A stretch of 64,000 nucleotides of DNA from the NCBI GenBank assembly GCA_002342685.1, contig DDQN01000056.1:1-64000 (forward strand), read 5' to 3'. The notes under the pieces are model-generated. The model worked only from the letters and a program-made list of their open reading frames with translations. It was not told where the DNA came from and searched no databases. This DNA is from Vibrio sp. UBA2441. GTDB taxonomy: Bacteria; Pseudomonadota; Gammaproteobacteria; Enterobacterales; Vibrionaceae. Of the stretch, positions 8,767 to 18,156 are shown one piece after another (the first letter of the stretch is position 1; each line of letters begins with the position of its first letter). A program made the position numbers and the translations under genes.

Positions 8767-10695
8767 CTAATATTTTGACAACAATTCGTTAGGTCGTAGA
8801 AAGTCACCTTCTACCCTCATCAGGTTACGGTAATAGCTCTCAAACATTAAAATATTTTGTACATATCCTCGAGTTTCTCTAAAAGGAATAGACTCAATAA
8901 AAGCGAATACGTCCAGGTTTTCATCGCTTCGCTTACGCCATGTTTTTACTCGATGAGGTCCGGCATTGTAAGCAGCAAAAGCATAGATCCGATTGTCATT
9001 ATATTGAACAAGTAAGCTATTTAAATAACGGCTGCCAATCTCTATATTTTTACCTACATCATAAAGATCTCCCGCCCCTTTGTAGCTGAGCTTATACTTT
9101 CGTGCTGTGTACTTTGCTGTTGTTGGCATGATCTGCATTATGCCTCTGGCACCAACGGGAGAGCGAGCCTGAACATCTAGCGCACTTTCTTGCCTAGCAA
9201 CAGACATCAGCGTTATGGGGTCAACATTGTGTTTATCACCATAGAAATTGAACCACCATTGGTGAGCAATCGGAAAACGCAAAGCTGTGTTATCCCACAT
9301 TTTGGCTTTTATCGTTGCTTTAACCGTTAAGTGGTGCCAGTTTTTATTGGCGGCATAGACAGCTAGAGCCTCTTGCTCATTTTTATTGACTTGCCACAGT
9401 AACCAATTCCATTCACTTTTCGCCGCAGCTATCTTCTCCATTTCAATCAGCTCACTAATTCTCAAAAGGCTGGATTGATAGGGCTTTAAAATAGTGGTGC
9501 TGGTTTCGCTACGTATTACCTGATAAGTGACAGGTTGATCAAGCGATTTGGCGGCAGCTACACTATAAAAATTACGTTTACCCAATAACGCCTGCAGACG
9601 AGCAATTCCGTCGGCTGTCGCTCCCAAAGCCAACTCACTACGTCCCAACCAATATTGCCAACGCATTGAGTCTCGCTCGCTTTCTGGAAGGTAAGTAATC
9701 CACATTGGAATGATTGGCCAATCAGCCTGTCTGATTGCCAACCTGATTCTCTGTTCAATTGCTGAAACATTTGAGGATTTTTTTAGTACTTCATCGCGCC
9801 ATATCGCCAGATGCGTTTTTTTGGTTTCGATCAACCGAACCGCGACAAAGTCGGAAAGTTTCTGTGCTTGTTCAACAGGAAAAGCTTGAGCAGCCAGCAC
9901 TGGCTCAAGCGAACGTTGAGCCAGTTCAACGTCTTTTCTTGCTAGTTTTTTTATCGCTATTTCTGCTTTCTTGCGATTGAACTCAGACACGAGGACCTTT
10001 TGTGAGAACTCAACGACATACTTCGGATTTCTTGATAAGTATTTGAGCTCTTTTGCCTGAATCTTGCTCTGTTCACTTCGAGTCATTTTTGCCAGATAAT
10101 TAAGCAATGTATTACTGTTCCTTTCAAAGCTCAGCAACATTCGTCTCAGAACTAGGTCATCAGTTCGCAATCCTGCTTTCTGCCATTCAGCAAAAAGAGG
10201 TTCACAATTATCAGAAATACTGTTTCCGCTTAACCATAGTTGGGCCGCACCTTCAAACGCTTCACTCTCCTTACCATTTTTAAGCTGCGCATAATAGTAA
10301 CTGCAACGATACTTCTCCATACGAGGCTCAGTGGTTTGATACTGGTATAAGGTTTGCCAATCTCCTTGTTTTATCAAAGCGTCCAGGTAAGTGGCACGTA
10401 TTCGATTTGAAAATGGGAAGGACTGGTGCTGAGTGACAAACTCATTCACCTCTTCTGGCGTCCGTTTTCCAATGCTGAGGATAAATGTCCGGTAATCCAC
10501 ATAGGGCGTGAGAGGATAATCCGCAATTTGAGCGCGAATCCCCATGTATTCGTCTACTTGTTTTTTGTCCAAATATTTTTGGGCTTTTTGGTAAATGACT
10601 CGTTGCTGGTCAAGAGACGCTGGAGAACTTTGCACTCCAGAAGAGAAGGCCAATAAAGGCAACACAGCAGAGACGAGCTTGTTAAACCTCAACAT
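8767..10695 (-). CDS. slt: Soluble lytic murein transglycosylase Slt70
   Basis: Periplasmic enzyme that cleaves the MurNAc-GlcNAc bond with 1,6-anhydro ring formation. The long helical superhelix domain (U and L) occupies about the first 430 residues and the SLT lysozyme-like domain the C-terminus, with the catalytic Glu in ARQESALD and the GIMQIMP motif. I prefer the ATG at 10695 (642 residues): it begins a normal signal peptide (MLRFNKLVSAVLPLLAF) and has AGGAA upstream. An earlier in-frame ATG at 10749 would bury the signal peptide. Confidence 0.94.
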   Translation of the reverse strand: MLRFNKLVSAVLPLLAFSSGVQSSPASLDQQRVIYQKAQKYLDKKQVDEYMGIRAQIADYPLTPYVDYRTFILSIGKRTPEEVNEFVTQHQSFPFSNRIRATYLDALIKQGDWQTLYQYQTTEPRMEKYRCSYYYAQLKNGKESEAFEGAAQLWLSGNSISDNCEPLFAEWQKAGLRTDDLVLRRMLLSFERNSNTLLNYLAKMTRSEQSKIQAKELKYLSRNPKYVVEFSQKVLVSEFNRKKAEIAIKKLARKDVELAQRSLEPVLAAQAFPVEQAQKLSDFVAVRLIETKKTHLAIWRDEVLKKSSNVSAIEQRIRLAIRQADWPIIPMWITYLPESERDSMRWQYWLGRSELALGATADGIARLQALLGKRNFYSVAAAKSLDQPVTYQVIRSETSTTILKPYQSSLLRISELIEMEKIAAAKSEWNWLLWQVNKNEQEALAVYAANKNWHHLTVKATIKAKMWDNTALRFPIAHQWWFNFYGDKHNVDPITLMSVARQESALDVQARSPVGARGIMQIMPTTAKYTARKYKLSYKGAGDLYDVGKNIEIGSRYLNSLLVQYNDNRIYAFAAYNAGPHRVKTWRKRSDENLDVFAFIESIPFRETRGYVQNILMFESYYRNLMRVEGDFLRPNELLSKY

Positions 10696-10911
10696 CAAAT
10701 ATCTAATTCCTAATGTGAAAAAATCGCTATTTACACCACTAAAATACACTTCATTCTTTAATAGTTTGTAACTCTAATGTTAGGAAACTAATAGGGTATT
10801 AATCAAGCTCTAAATTAGAATAATTGTACTTATATTTATCTCGTTCTCAGACGTTAAGAATTGGTATAAAATAGCCCATTAACTTTTCTTAAAACATAGG
10901 ATCGATCGGCA

Positions 10912-12579
10912 ATGGCTGAATACGTCTATACCATGTCACGGGTGAGCAAAATTGTGCCGCCTAAGCGTCAAATTCTTAAAGATATTTCTCTTAGCTTTTT
11001 TCCAGGTGCAAAAATTGGTGTCTTGGGTCTAAACGGTTCAGGTAAATCGACACTACTACGCATTATGGCTGGCATCGATCAGGACATTGATGGTGAAGCA
11101 CGTCCACAGTCTGGATTGAAAGTTGGCTACTTACCACAGGAACCTGTTTTAGATGAATCCAAAACCGTTCGCGAAATTGTAGAAGAAGCCGTATCTGATG
11201 TTGCGGGCGCTCTAGCGCGTTTGGATGCGGTATACGCCGCTTATGCAGAAGAAGATGCAGACTTCGATGCACTTGCCAAAGAGCAAGGTGAACTTGAAGC
11301 ACTTATCCAAGCGAAAGATGGCCACAATCTCGATAATGCTCTAGAACGTGCGGCAGACGCACTTCGCCTTCCTGATTGGGATGCAAAAATTGAATTTTTA
11401 TCTGGTGGTGAGCGCCGTCGTGTGGCAATTTGTCGTCTTCTTTTAGAAAAACCCGACATGCTACTTCTCGATGAACCAACCAACCACCTTGATGCAGAAT
11501 CCGTTGCTTGGCTTGAGCACTTCCTTGTTGATTATTCTGGTACTGTTGTGGCAATTACCCACGACCGTTATTTCCTTGATAATGCGGCAGGTTGGATTTT
11601 GGAGCTTGACCGTGGTGAGGGTATTCCTTGGGAAGGTAACTACACATCTTGGTTAGAACAAAAAGATGACCGACTAAAACAAGAAGCATCAAAAGAAAAC
11701 GCTCGTCAGAAAACCATTGAAAAAGAATTAGAATGGGTTCGTCAAAATCCAAAAGGTCGTCAGGCAAAATCTAAAGCCCGTATGGCACGTTTTGAAGAAC
11801 TTCAAAATACAGACCACCAAAAACGGAATGAAACCAACGAGCTGTTCATTCCGCCAGGCGAACGCTTAGGTGACAAAGTTTTAGAAGTGAAAAACCTAAC
11901 CAAATCTTTTGATGATCGCGTCTTAATTGATGACTTGTCATTCAGCATGCCCAAGGGTGCGATTGTCGGTATTATCGGTGCTAATGGTGCGGGTAAATCA
12001 ACACTATTCAAAATGCTGAGTGGTACTGAAGAAGCAGACTCTGGAACAATTGATCTTGGGGAAACCGTTAAGCTTGCTTCTGTAGACCAGTTCAGAGACA
12101 GCATGGATAACAGCAAGACCGTATTCCAGGAAATCTCAGAAGGTGCTGACATCATTAAGATAAATAACTTTGAAATCCCGGCACGAGCTTACTGTTCTCG
12201 CTTTAACTTCAGAGGTATTGATCAACAAAAAATTATTGGTGAGCTTTCTGGTGGTGAACGTAACCGTGTTCATTTGGCTAAATTGCTTAAGACTGGCGGT
12301 AACGTATTGCTACTGGATGAACCAACCAATGATTTGGATGTTGAAACTCTACGTGCACTTGAAGAAGCACTACTTGAGTTCCCTGGTTGCGCTATGGTGA
12401 TATCGCACGACCGTTGGTTCCTTGACCGTATTGCCACTCATATTCTTGACTACCGTGATGAAGGGCAAGTCAATTTCTATGAAGGCAACTATACTGAATA
12501 TACAGATTGGTTGAAACAGACTCTTGGTGCTCAAGCGGCGGAGCCACATAGAATCAAATACAAACGCATTACGAAGTAA
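10912..12579 (+). CDS. ettA: Energy-dependent translational throttle protein EttA
   Basis: ABC-F ATPase that binds the ribosomal E site and gates the first elongation step according to the ADP/ATP ratio. Two ABC cassettes are seen with Walker A GLNGSGKST (about 43-51) and GANGAGKST (about 355-363), signatures LSGGERRR and LSGGERNR, and the arm/linker regions of EttA. No membrane segments. Length 555 residues matches the E. coli protein. Divergent from slt, with a strong terminator behind it. Confidence 0.97.
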   Translation: MAEYVYTMSRVSKIVPPKRQILKDISLSFFPGAKIGVLGLNGSGKSTLLRIMAGIDQDIDGEARPQSGLKVGYLPQEPVLDESKTVREIVEEAVSDVAGALARLDAVYAAYAEEDADFDALAKEQGELEALIQAKDGHNLDNALERAADALRLPDWDAKIEFLSGGERRRVAICRLLLEKPDMLLLDEPTNHLDAESVAWLEHFLVDYSGTVVAITHDRYFLDNAAGWILELDRGEGIPWEGNYTSWLEQKDDRLKQEASKENARQKTIEKELEWVRQNPKGRQAKSKARMARFEELQNTDHQKRNETNELFIPPGERLGDKVLEVKNLTKSFDDRVLIDDLSFSMPKGAIVGIIGANGAGKSTLFKMLSGTEEADSGTIDLGETVKLASVDQFRDSMDNSKTVFQEISEGADIIKINNFEIPARAYCSRFNFRGIDQQKIIGELSGGERNRVHLAKLLKTGGNVLLLDEPTNDLDVETLRALEEALLEFPGCAMVISHDRWFLDRIATHILDYRDEGQVNFYEGNYTEYTDWLKQTLGAQAAEPHRIKYKRITK

Positions 12580-12598
12580 TTGACCTATATGAAATATC

Positions 12599-12628
12599 TA
12601 AGCCGCTATTAAATAGCGGCTTTTTTTT
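12599..12628 (+). terminator. ettA intrinsic terminator
   Basis: Perfect 9-bp stem AGCCGCTAT/ATAGCGGCT (12601-12609 with 12613-12621) followed by a T run. Confidence 0.88.
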
Positions 12629-12757
12629 GCATTTTTATTTACAAAAAATTGAGAGCGTTCCATCAAATTGTGCATCATAACTCTGACTAAGTTTTTCTTA
12701 ACACTAACTATGATGATAACCTTATCAAGTCACGACTAATGTAATAAGAGAGGGAAT

Positions 12758-13129
12758 ATGAGCGAACGTCGACGTTTTTCTCGGGTTATATATAAAGCCC
12801 ATGCAGAGCTTCATCAAGGGCAGGTGAAGGCGAGTTGCTCTATAATGGACCTCTCGTTACATGGTTTATTACTTACGGCACCAAATAAAGAATTAGATCC
12901 TGAACGCTACGTTGATGTTTTTTTTCAAATCCCGGAAAGTGACATTATTATTTCTCTTCAGGCTCGAATAGTCGAGGTCAATGAGAGTTTCATGCGAGTC
13001 AGTATTCAACATATTGATATCGACAGCATTAGCCACCTTAAACGTTTAGTTGAACTCAATGTTGGAGATGATGAGCTATTACACAGAGAGATTGAGCAAC
13101 TGTCCGATCTCGGAGAACATCATCAATAG
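12758..13129 (+). CDS. PilZ-domain c-di-GMP binding protein
   Basis: A single PilZ domain of 123 residues with both ligand motifs: the RRRFSR arginine block at residues 4-9 and DLSLHG (about 31-36, D/NxSxxG). It is therefore a likely cytoplasmic cyclic-di-GMP receptor, partner unknown. GAGAGGG lies just ahead of the ATG. It stands alone between ettA and the converging RND genes, so context does not reveal the process it controls. Confidence 0.88.
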   Translation: MSERRRFSRVIYKAHAELHQGQVKASCSIMDLSLHGLLLTAPNKELDPERYVDVFFQIPESDIIISLQARIVEVNESFMRVSIQHIDIDSISHLKRLVELNVGDDELLHREIEQLSDLGEHHQ

Positions 13130-13149
13130 TAAAGTGATTAAGATCTTTC

Positions 13150-13197
13150 GACGCAAATAAATACACCGAGCAAAAACTGTTATTTGCGTCGGTGTAT
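13150..13197. other. Pseudoknot-ordered pair of stems
   Basis: Two perfect complementary pairs are interleaved. Stem A pairs GACGCAAATAA (13150-13160) with TTATTTGCGTC (13180-13190). Stem B pairs ATACACCGA (13161-13169) with TCGGTGTAT (13189-13197). The order A5-B5-A3-B3 is that of an H-type pseudoknot, or of two mutually exclusive hairpins. It sits between the converging PilZ and RND genes. Neither direction ends in a clear T tract. Confidence 0.6.
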
Positions 13198-13212
13198 GTT
13201 CAATCTAGCTTA

Positions 13213-16200
13213 TTACTCAGCCTTACGTTTTGTCAGCATAAGCAGGCAAGGCGTTAATACCAAAGTTAAAACCGTAGCAAATGCCAGCCCACCAGCAACT
13301 GCGGTGGCCAATTGAGACCACCACTGAGTACTTGGTGCACCAAACTCAATTTTTTGATTAATCAAGTCAATGTTCATCTCAAGTACCATAGGTAATAACC
13401 CTAATATAGTAGTAACCGTGGTTAACATTACTGGACGTAAACGCTGAACCCCAGTCCTCAATATCGCTTCTTTCCTATCTAAACCACGCTTTAACAGCTG
13501 ATTATAGGTGTCAATAAGTACAATATTGTTATTAACCACGATTCCCGCCAGCGCAATAACGCCGATGCCAGACATGACAATGCCAAATGGCCTTTGGAAA
13601 ATCAGTAAACCGGCAAAAACGCCCACCGTTGAAAACAGAACCGCACTCAATATCAAAAAGGCTTGATAGAAACTATTGAACTGGGTAATTAAGATTAACG
13701 CCATAACCGCTAGTGCAACAATAAATGCCGACTCAAGAAACGCCGATGACTTCTCCTGATCCTCATTTTGTCCGCGTAGCTTAAATTCAATAGTACTTGG
13801 TAAGCCTAGCTTGTTTAGTTCAGCTTCAATTTTGGGTAGCTCCAAAGCCAAGTTATAACCCTCTTTAAGATCGGCCATTACCTGAAGTACCCGCCTTCCA
13901 TCAATACGTTTGATCGTGTCTTGCTTTTGGCTTGGTGAAATTTGAGCAAAGTTAGTAATCGGAACTAACCCTGATGGTGTTTTCACTCTCAATTGATCAA
14001 AACGGCCAATATCTCGTTTATCTTCAGGGAAGCGAACCAATATATCGACCTCTTCACTGGCGTCATCAGGAAGGTAATCACCAATTTTTAATCCATTGGT
14101 CACAAATTGAACCGTGTTACCTACTAGAGTAGCGTCTGCACCAAACCGACCAGCATCATCTCTTTTTATATCGATTTGCCAATCAATGCCCGGTTTACTT
14201 GATGAATCGCTTAAATTAGTAAATGCAGTATAGGTATCCGCCCAATGACGGACGACTTTGGTGGCCTGATCAAGATCGTCGCTTGCACTTGCAGAAATCT
14301 CTATTACTAAATCATGATCACTCGGTGGGCCCGCATCCGGTTTTTTAAACTCTATTTCAACGCCAGCGTAGGAAGATAGCTTCAATTCTAGCTCTTGAAT
14401 GATCTTATTTACCGGTCTACGTAACTGCCAATCAACAGGCGTAATTTGAATTTGACCAATAGAGTCATCACCACCGGTTTTGGTATACACACTTTCAAAC
14501 TCTTTTCCTCCAATAACCTCAGCTTCAATATCAGACATTATTTTGTCTTTCTCCTGAATAGAGAGATCACCGTAGGAACGCACTTTTATCGTAAATGATG
14601 GTGGATCAACTTCTGGGAAAAATTCAGCTCCCAACCCCGCTTTATAGTATGAAAACCCCACCCCAACAGACAACAGAATGGCGCTGAATAAGACTTTCCA
14701 TGGATGGTTAATCGCGATTGCGAGTGTGCTGTAATAAAGCTTAACTAACCCTGTTGCTTTAGAAAAATCACCGTTATGTAGTGCCACCATTTCAGCCCGC
14801 AACTCAGGGCGTATATACTGCTCCTTACCAATAAGGCTGCCTAATACAGGAACAAATAGTAACGCCATGATAAGAGAAGCGCTCAATGTTGCTATCAGTG
14901 TCATGGGTAAATACTTCATGAACTCTCCAGTAACATCCGGCCAGAAAAGAAGCGGTGCAAAGGCGGCTAATGTAGTCGCTGTAGATGCAATAATTGGCCA
15001 AGCCATCCGTTTAGCGGCATCTCGATAAGCATCTTGTCGGGACATTCCTTCATGCATTCGCCTATCAGCAAATTCAGTGACCACTATTGCGCCATCGACC
15101 AGCATTCCCACAGCCATGATCAGCGAAAACAATACAACGATATTTACAGTCAAACCGAAAACAGAAAGCACTAAGAGGCCAGTCAAAAACGAGCCTGGGA
15201 TAGAAACACCCACCAAAAATGCAGTACGAACACCGAGGATCGCGATGATCACTATAACGACCAGAATAATGGCAGAAAGAATGTTATTCTGCAGATCACT
15301 CAACATGATCTTCACATCTTTCGACTCATCCCAAGTGTACTTAACCATGAGATTCGCAGGCCACTCTTCCCTTTCCTGAGCTTTTGCTAAAACCGTTTTA
15401 ACCAAATCAACCGTTTCAATAATGTTTTCGCCAGCGCGTTTTTTCACATCTAAAACGACGGCGGATTCACCATCCAAGCGGGCAAAGCTTTCTGGATCGC
15501 GGAAAGAACGGCGAACAGTAGCAATATCGCCAAAAGTAATCACTTGTTTGCCTTCGACTTTAACCGGCATTTCAAGGACATCTTTCAGCGACTCAAATAC
15601 TGATGGAACTTTTATAGAGAATCGGCCGTAGCCAGAGTCAACAAAACCAGCAGCGACAACACGGTTATTCAGAGCAATTAAATTGTAAATATCCGCTTGG
15701 TCTAAGCGATAACTTTCCATTAATAATGGATCAACGACAATTTCGACAATATCTTCTCTGTCGCCAGCAATATCGACTTCTAATACCTGTTTATAACCTT
15801 CAAGCTTATCTCTTAACTCCCTGCCAATTTGCACAATAGTCCGCTCAGGTACCGTCCCATAAAGCACTACCGATAAAATAGGCTGAAAACTGGCAAGAGT
15901 AACCTCATTAACTGTCGGTTCATCGCTGTCTGCTGGCAGTTTTGGCTTGGCTTGATCCACGGCATCACGAACATCCGCCATGGCTTTATCCAGGTTCATT
16001 CCGACATTGAACTCTAGCGTGACCGAAGCATAACCTTCCGATGCGTTTGAACGCATCTCTTTAACCCCTTCTATTGAACGTAATTCTTGTTCAATTGGAC
16101 GGACTAACAAACGCTCTGCATCATCGGGAGAGATCCCTTGATGACTGACACCTACATAGATAATAGGAATGGTAATATCTGGACTGGACTCTTTAGGAAT

Positions 16201-16296
16201 GGTCACATAAGTCCCTACACCAGCAATCAGGATAAGGATTAGCAACGTGATCATAGTACGAGCACGAGAAAGTGCGGCATCAATTATGGCTAACAT
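13213..16296 (-). CDS. RND efflux transporter, inner-membrane permease
   Basis: Proton-driven RND (AcrB/MexB superfamily, HAE-1-like) pump of 1027 residues with the standard two-fold layout: TM1 near residues 12-32, large periplasmic loops, and TM clusters near 330-480 and 850-1025. TM4 reads VGMLVDGAIVV, a single Asp where AcrB has an Asp pair. TM10 reads GIVVNNNIVLID, lacking the AcrB Lys. The proton relay is therefore of the non-AcrB type. It follows its adaptor by 14 bp. No outer-membrane channel gene is adjacent, so it probably shares TolC. Substrate unknown. Confidence 0.92.
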   Translation of the reverse strand: MLAIIDAALSRARTMITLLILILIAGVGTYVTIPKESSPDITIPIIYVGVSHQGISPDDAERLLVRPIEQELRSIEGVKEMRSNASEGYASVTLEFNVGMNLDKAMADVRDAVDQAKPKLPADSDEPTVNEVTLASFQPILSVVLYGTVPERTIVQIGRELRDKLEGYKQVLEVDIAGDREDIVEIVVDPLLMESYRLDQADIYNLIALNNRVVAAGFVDSGYGRFSIKVPSVFESLKDVLEMPVKVEGKQVITFGDIATVRRSFRDPESFARLDGESAVVLDVKKRAGENIIETVDLVKTVLAKAQEREEWPANLMVKYTWDESKDVKIMLSDLQNNILSAIILVVIVIIAILGVRTAFLVGVSIPGSFLTGLLVLSVFGLTVNIVVLFSLIMAVGMLVDGAIVVTEFADRRMHEGMSRQDAYRDAAKRMAWPIIASTATTLAAFAPLLFWPDVTGEFMKYLPMTLIATLSASLIMALLFVPVLGSLIGKEQYIRPELRAEMVALHNGDFSKATGLVKLYYSTLAIAINHPWKVLFSAILLSVGVGFSYYKAGLGAEFFPEVDPPSFTIKVRSYGDLSIQEKDKIMSDIEAEVIGGKEFESVYTKTGGDDSIGQIQITPVDWQLRRPVNKIIQELELKLSSYAGVEIEFKKPDAGPPSDHDLVIEISASASDDLDQATKVVRHWADTYTAFTNLSDSSSKPGIDWQIDIKRDDAGRFGADATLVGNTVQFVTNGLKIGDYLPDDASEEVDILVRFPEDKRDIGRFDQLRVKTPSGLVPITNFAQISPSQKQDTIKRIDGRRVLQVMADLKEGYNLALELPKIEAELNKLGLPSTIEFKLRGQNEDQEKSSAFLESAFIVALAVMALILITQFNSFYQAFLILSAVLFSTVGVFAGLLIFQRPFGIVMSGIGVIALAGIVVNNNIVLIDTYNQLLKRGLDRKEAILRTGVQRLRPVMLTTVTTILGLLPMVLEMNIDLINQKIEFGAPSTQWWSQLATAVAGGLAFATVLTLVLTPCLLMLTKRKAE

Positions 16297-16310
16297 ATTC
16301 GTCTCCGCGC

Positions 16311-17408
16311 TTACTGATTAATAGTGTCGGATTTTACCGCGATAACACTGTCATTTTCTCTGACAAAGCCCTGACCAACGGTGATAATATCCGCACTATC
16401 ACCTAATCCAGTGAGCCACACACCATCTTGTTCTGCTTTGACCAACTGGATAGGAATAAATTTAACTCGCTTTTCCTTTAATACCTTAACGCCAAGGTTG
16501 CCACTTTCATCAAGTGCTAACATGGCTGGTGAGACTTTGATAGCTTTTTTCATTTCCAGGTTGAGTTCGACCTCGGCACTTACCCCTGCTGGTACTTTCT
16601 GCTGGGGGTTTGCAATTTCAATTTCAATGGGAAAAGTGTTCGTCGCAACGGAGGAGACTCTAGAAAGATAACGTAATTTTCCTTCAACACTTTCTCCATT
16701 AATCAAACGAATTTTGGCGCTCTGATTTTTTTGTAAATTTTGAACATGTCGCTCACTTACATCCGCTTCAATCACCAATACTTGGAGATCAATAACCGTG
16801 GCGACAGGATCACCCACGCCAACAAAATCACCAACTTCAATATATAAATAATCAACAATGCCGTTAAATGGCGCTCGAATGAGGCTGTTTCTTAGGGCCA
16901 GTTGAACCTTTTTTACCTTGGCTTTAGCATCTACCAACGCCGCCTGAGCAGAACTATAAGCCACTTCACCTTGCAGGCCTTTACTCTTTAATAGTTTTGC
17001 TGCTTTAAACTCTTTCTCTTTAACACTTAACCCTGCTTTGGCTTGATCTAACTGTATATCTAAATCATCTTTATTTATTTGCGCAATTGCTTGGCCTTTT
17101 TTAACGCTATCGCCTTTTTTGACCAGCAAAGCCACAACTTTCCCTGCCACTTCAGCCCCCAATTTAGCTTGTCTGTCTGGCGCGGTGCGCCCATAAAGAT
17201 CCACCGTTTTAGCCATTAACACAGCATCAAAGGTTTGATATTGGACTTTCGCCAAAGGGGCTTCTTTTATCGATTGTGTCGTGGACGTTACTGGTTCTTG
17301 AGCCCGGAGCATACCGAAGCCTAACCATGTAGAGATAGCGAAGAGCAATAAGAAAGAAATGACCCAGGGTCGCTCAGAAAAATAACGACCAACATGACGT
17401 ACAGACAT
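16311..17408 (-). CDS. RND efflux periplasmic adaptor (membrane fusion protein)
   Basis: Adaptor that links the RND pump to an outer-membrane channel. It has 365 residues, an N-terminal membrane anchor (about 16-35, no lipobox Cys), biotinyl-lipoyl-like half motifs flanking a helical hairpin (about 80-200) and a beta-barrel domain. The first gene of the pair with the downstream permease. An erpA gene lies upstream on the same strand with a 153-bp gap holding an inverted repeat, so separate transcription is likely. Confidence 0.9.
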   Translation of the reverse strand: MSVRHVGRYFSERPWVISFLLLFAISTWLGFGMLRAQEPVTSTTQSIKEAPLAKVQYQTFDAVLMAKTVDLYGRTAPDRQAKLGAEVAGKVVALLVKKGDSVKKGQAIAQINKDDLDIQLDQAKAGLSVKEKEFKAAKLLKSKGLQGEVAYSSAQAALVDAKAKVKKVQLALRNSLIRAPFNGIVDYLYIEVGDFVGVGDPVATVIDLQVLVIEADVSERHVQNLQKNQSAKIRLINGESVEGKLRYLSRVSSVATNTFPIEIEIANPQQKVPAGVSAEVELNLEMKKAIKVSPAMLALDESGNLGVKVLKEKRVKFIPIQLVKAEQDGVWLTGLGDSADIITVGQGFVRENDSVIAVKSDTINQ

Positions 17409-17470
17409 AAGAAATCCCTTTATTCTTTTTATTTACTTCCACAAAAACAGATTATCTTTATGAAAATGAA

Positions 17471-17505
17471 TAAAGCCTTACACAGGTTTATTGCATAAGG
17501 CTTTA
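17471..17505 (-). terminator. Hairpin after erpA
   Basis: TAAAGCCTTA (17471-17480) pairs perfectly with TAAGGCTTTA (17496-17505). On the minus strand the following TTCATTTTC is only moderately T-rich, so this is a probable but weak erpA terminator. Confidence 0.5.
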
Positions 17506-17561
17506 ACAGAGTTAAGCGGATGGACTATAACATCAAGAACATGAGAATATTGTGCTATAGA

Positions 17562-17903
17562 TCAGACACTAAAGGACGCACCACATCCACATGTTGTCGT
17601 TGCGTTCGGGTTATTTACAAAAAAACGAGCCCCTTCCAGACCTTCAGTATAATCCACAATTCCGCCAATCAGGTATTGCAAACTCATAGGATCGACCACC
17701 AGCGTAACACCACTATTTACGATAGTCGTATCTCCATCGTTCACCTTTTCATCAAAAGTAAATCCATACTGGAAACCACTACAACCACCGCCTGTGATGT
17801 ATACTCGTAATTTTAATTCAGGATTTTCTTCCTCAGCAATCAAGGTCTTAACCCGAATGGCTGCTGCATCTGAAAATGACAATGGTATATTTACTTCACT
17901 CAC
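17562..17903 (-). CDS. erpA: Iron-sulfur cluster insertion protein ErpA
   Basis: A-type carrier that hands Fe-S clusters to apo-enzymes, including IspG/IspH of isoprenoid synthesis. It has 113 residues with the three conserved cluster ligands Cys41 (GGGCSGF), Cys105 and Cys107 (CGC near the C-terminus). It is divergent from hemL, the usual neighbour in gammaproteobacteria. Confidence 0.97.
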   Translation of the reverse strand: MSEVNIPLSFSDAAAIRVKTLIAEEENPELKLRVYITGGGCSGFQYGFTFDEKVNDGDTTIVNSGVTLVVDPMSLQYLIGGIVDYTEGLEGARFFVNNPNATTTCGCGASFSV

Positions 17904-18156
17904 GACGACCTCTCTTCCTGTAATACAAGTTTATCTCTCTACTTATATGACAAATAGCTGCTTATGTTTTGATTATTTGACGATTATCTAATACCCGAGT
18001 AATTCATTCAAGTATTCTTGCTTTCTTTATATCTCACCATTATCTTTGTCTTCGCTCACTTTTTTGAATTTTTAATAAAAAAAGCTAAACCAATTCAGCC
18101 CAGAATCGTTACAATTCAAAGCTATTGATCCAATTTTAAAGGTTAAGGATAAGCTC

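Noticed and set aside
11063..12155. Several antisense ORFs within ettA
   Set aside because: They are shadows of a strongly conserved gene on the plus strand, with no ribosome binding sites.
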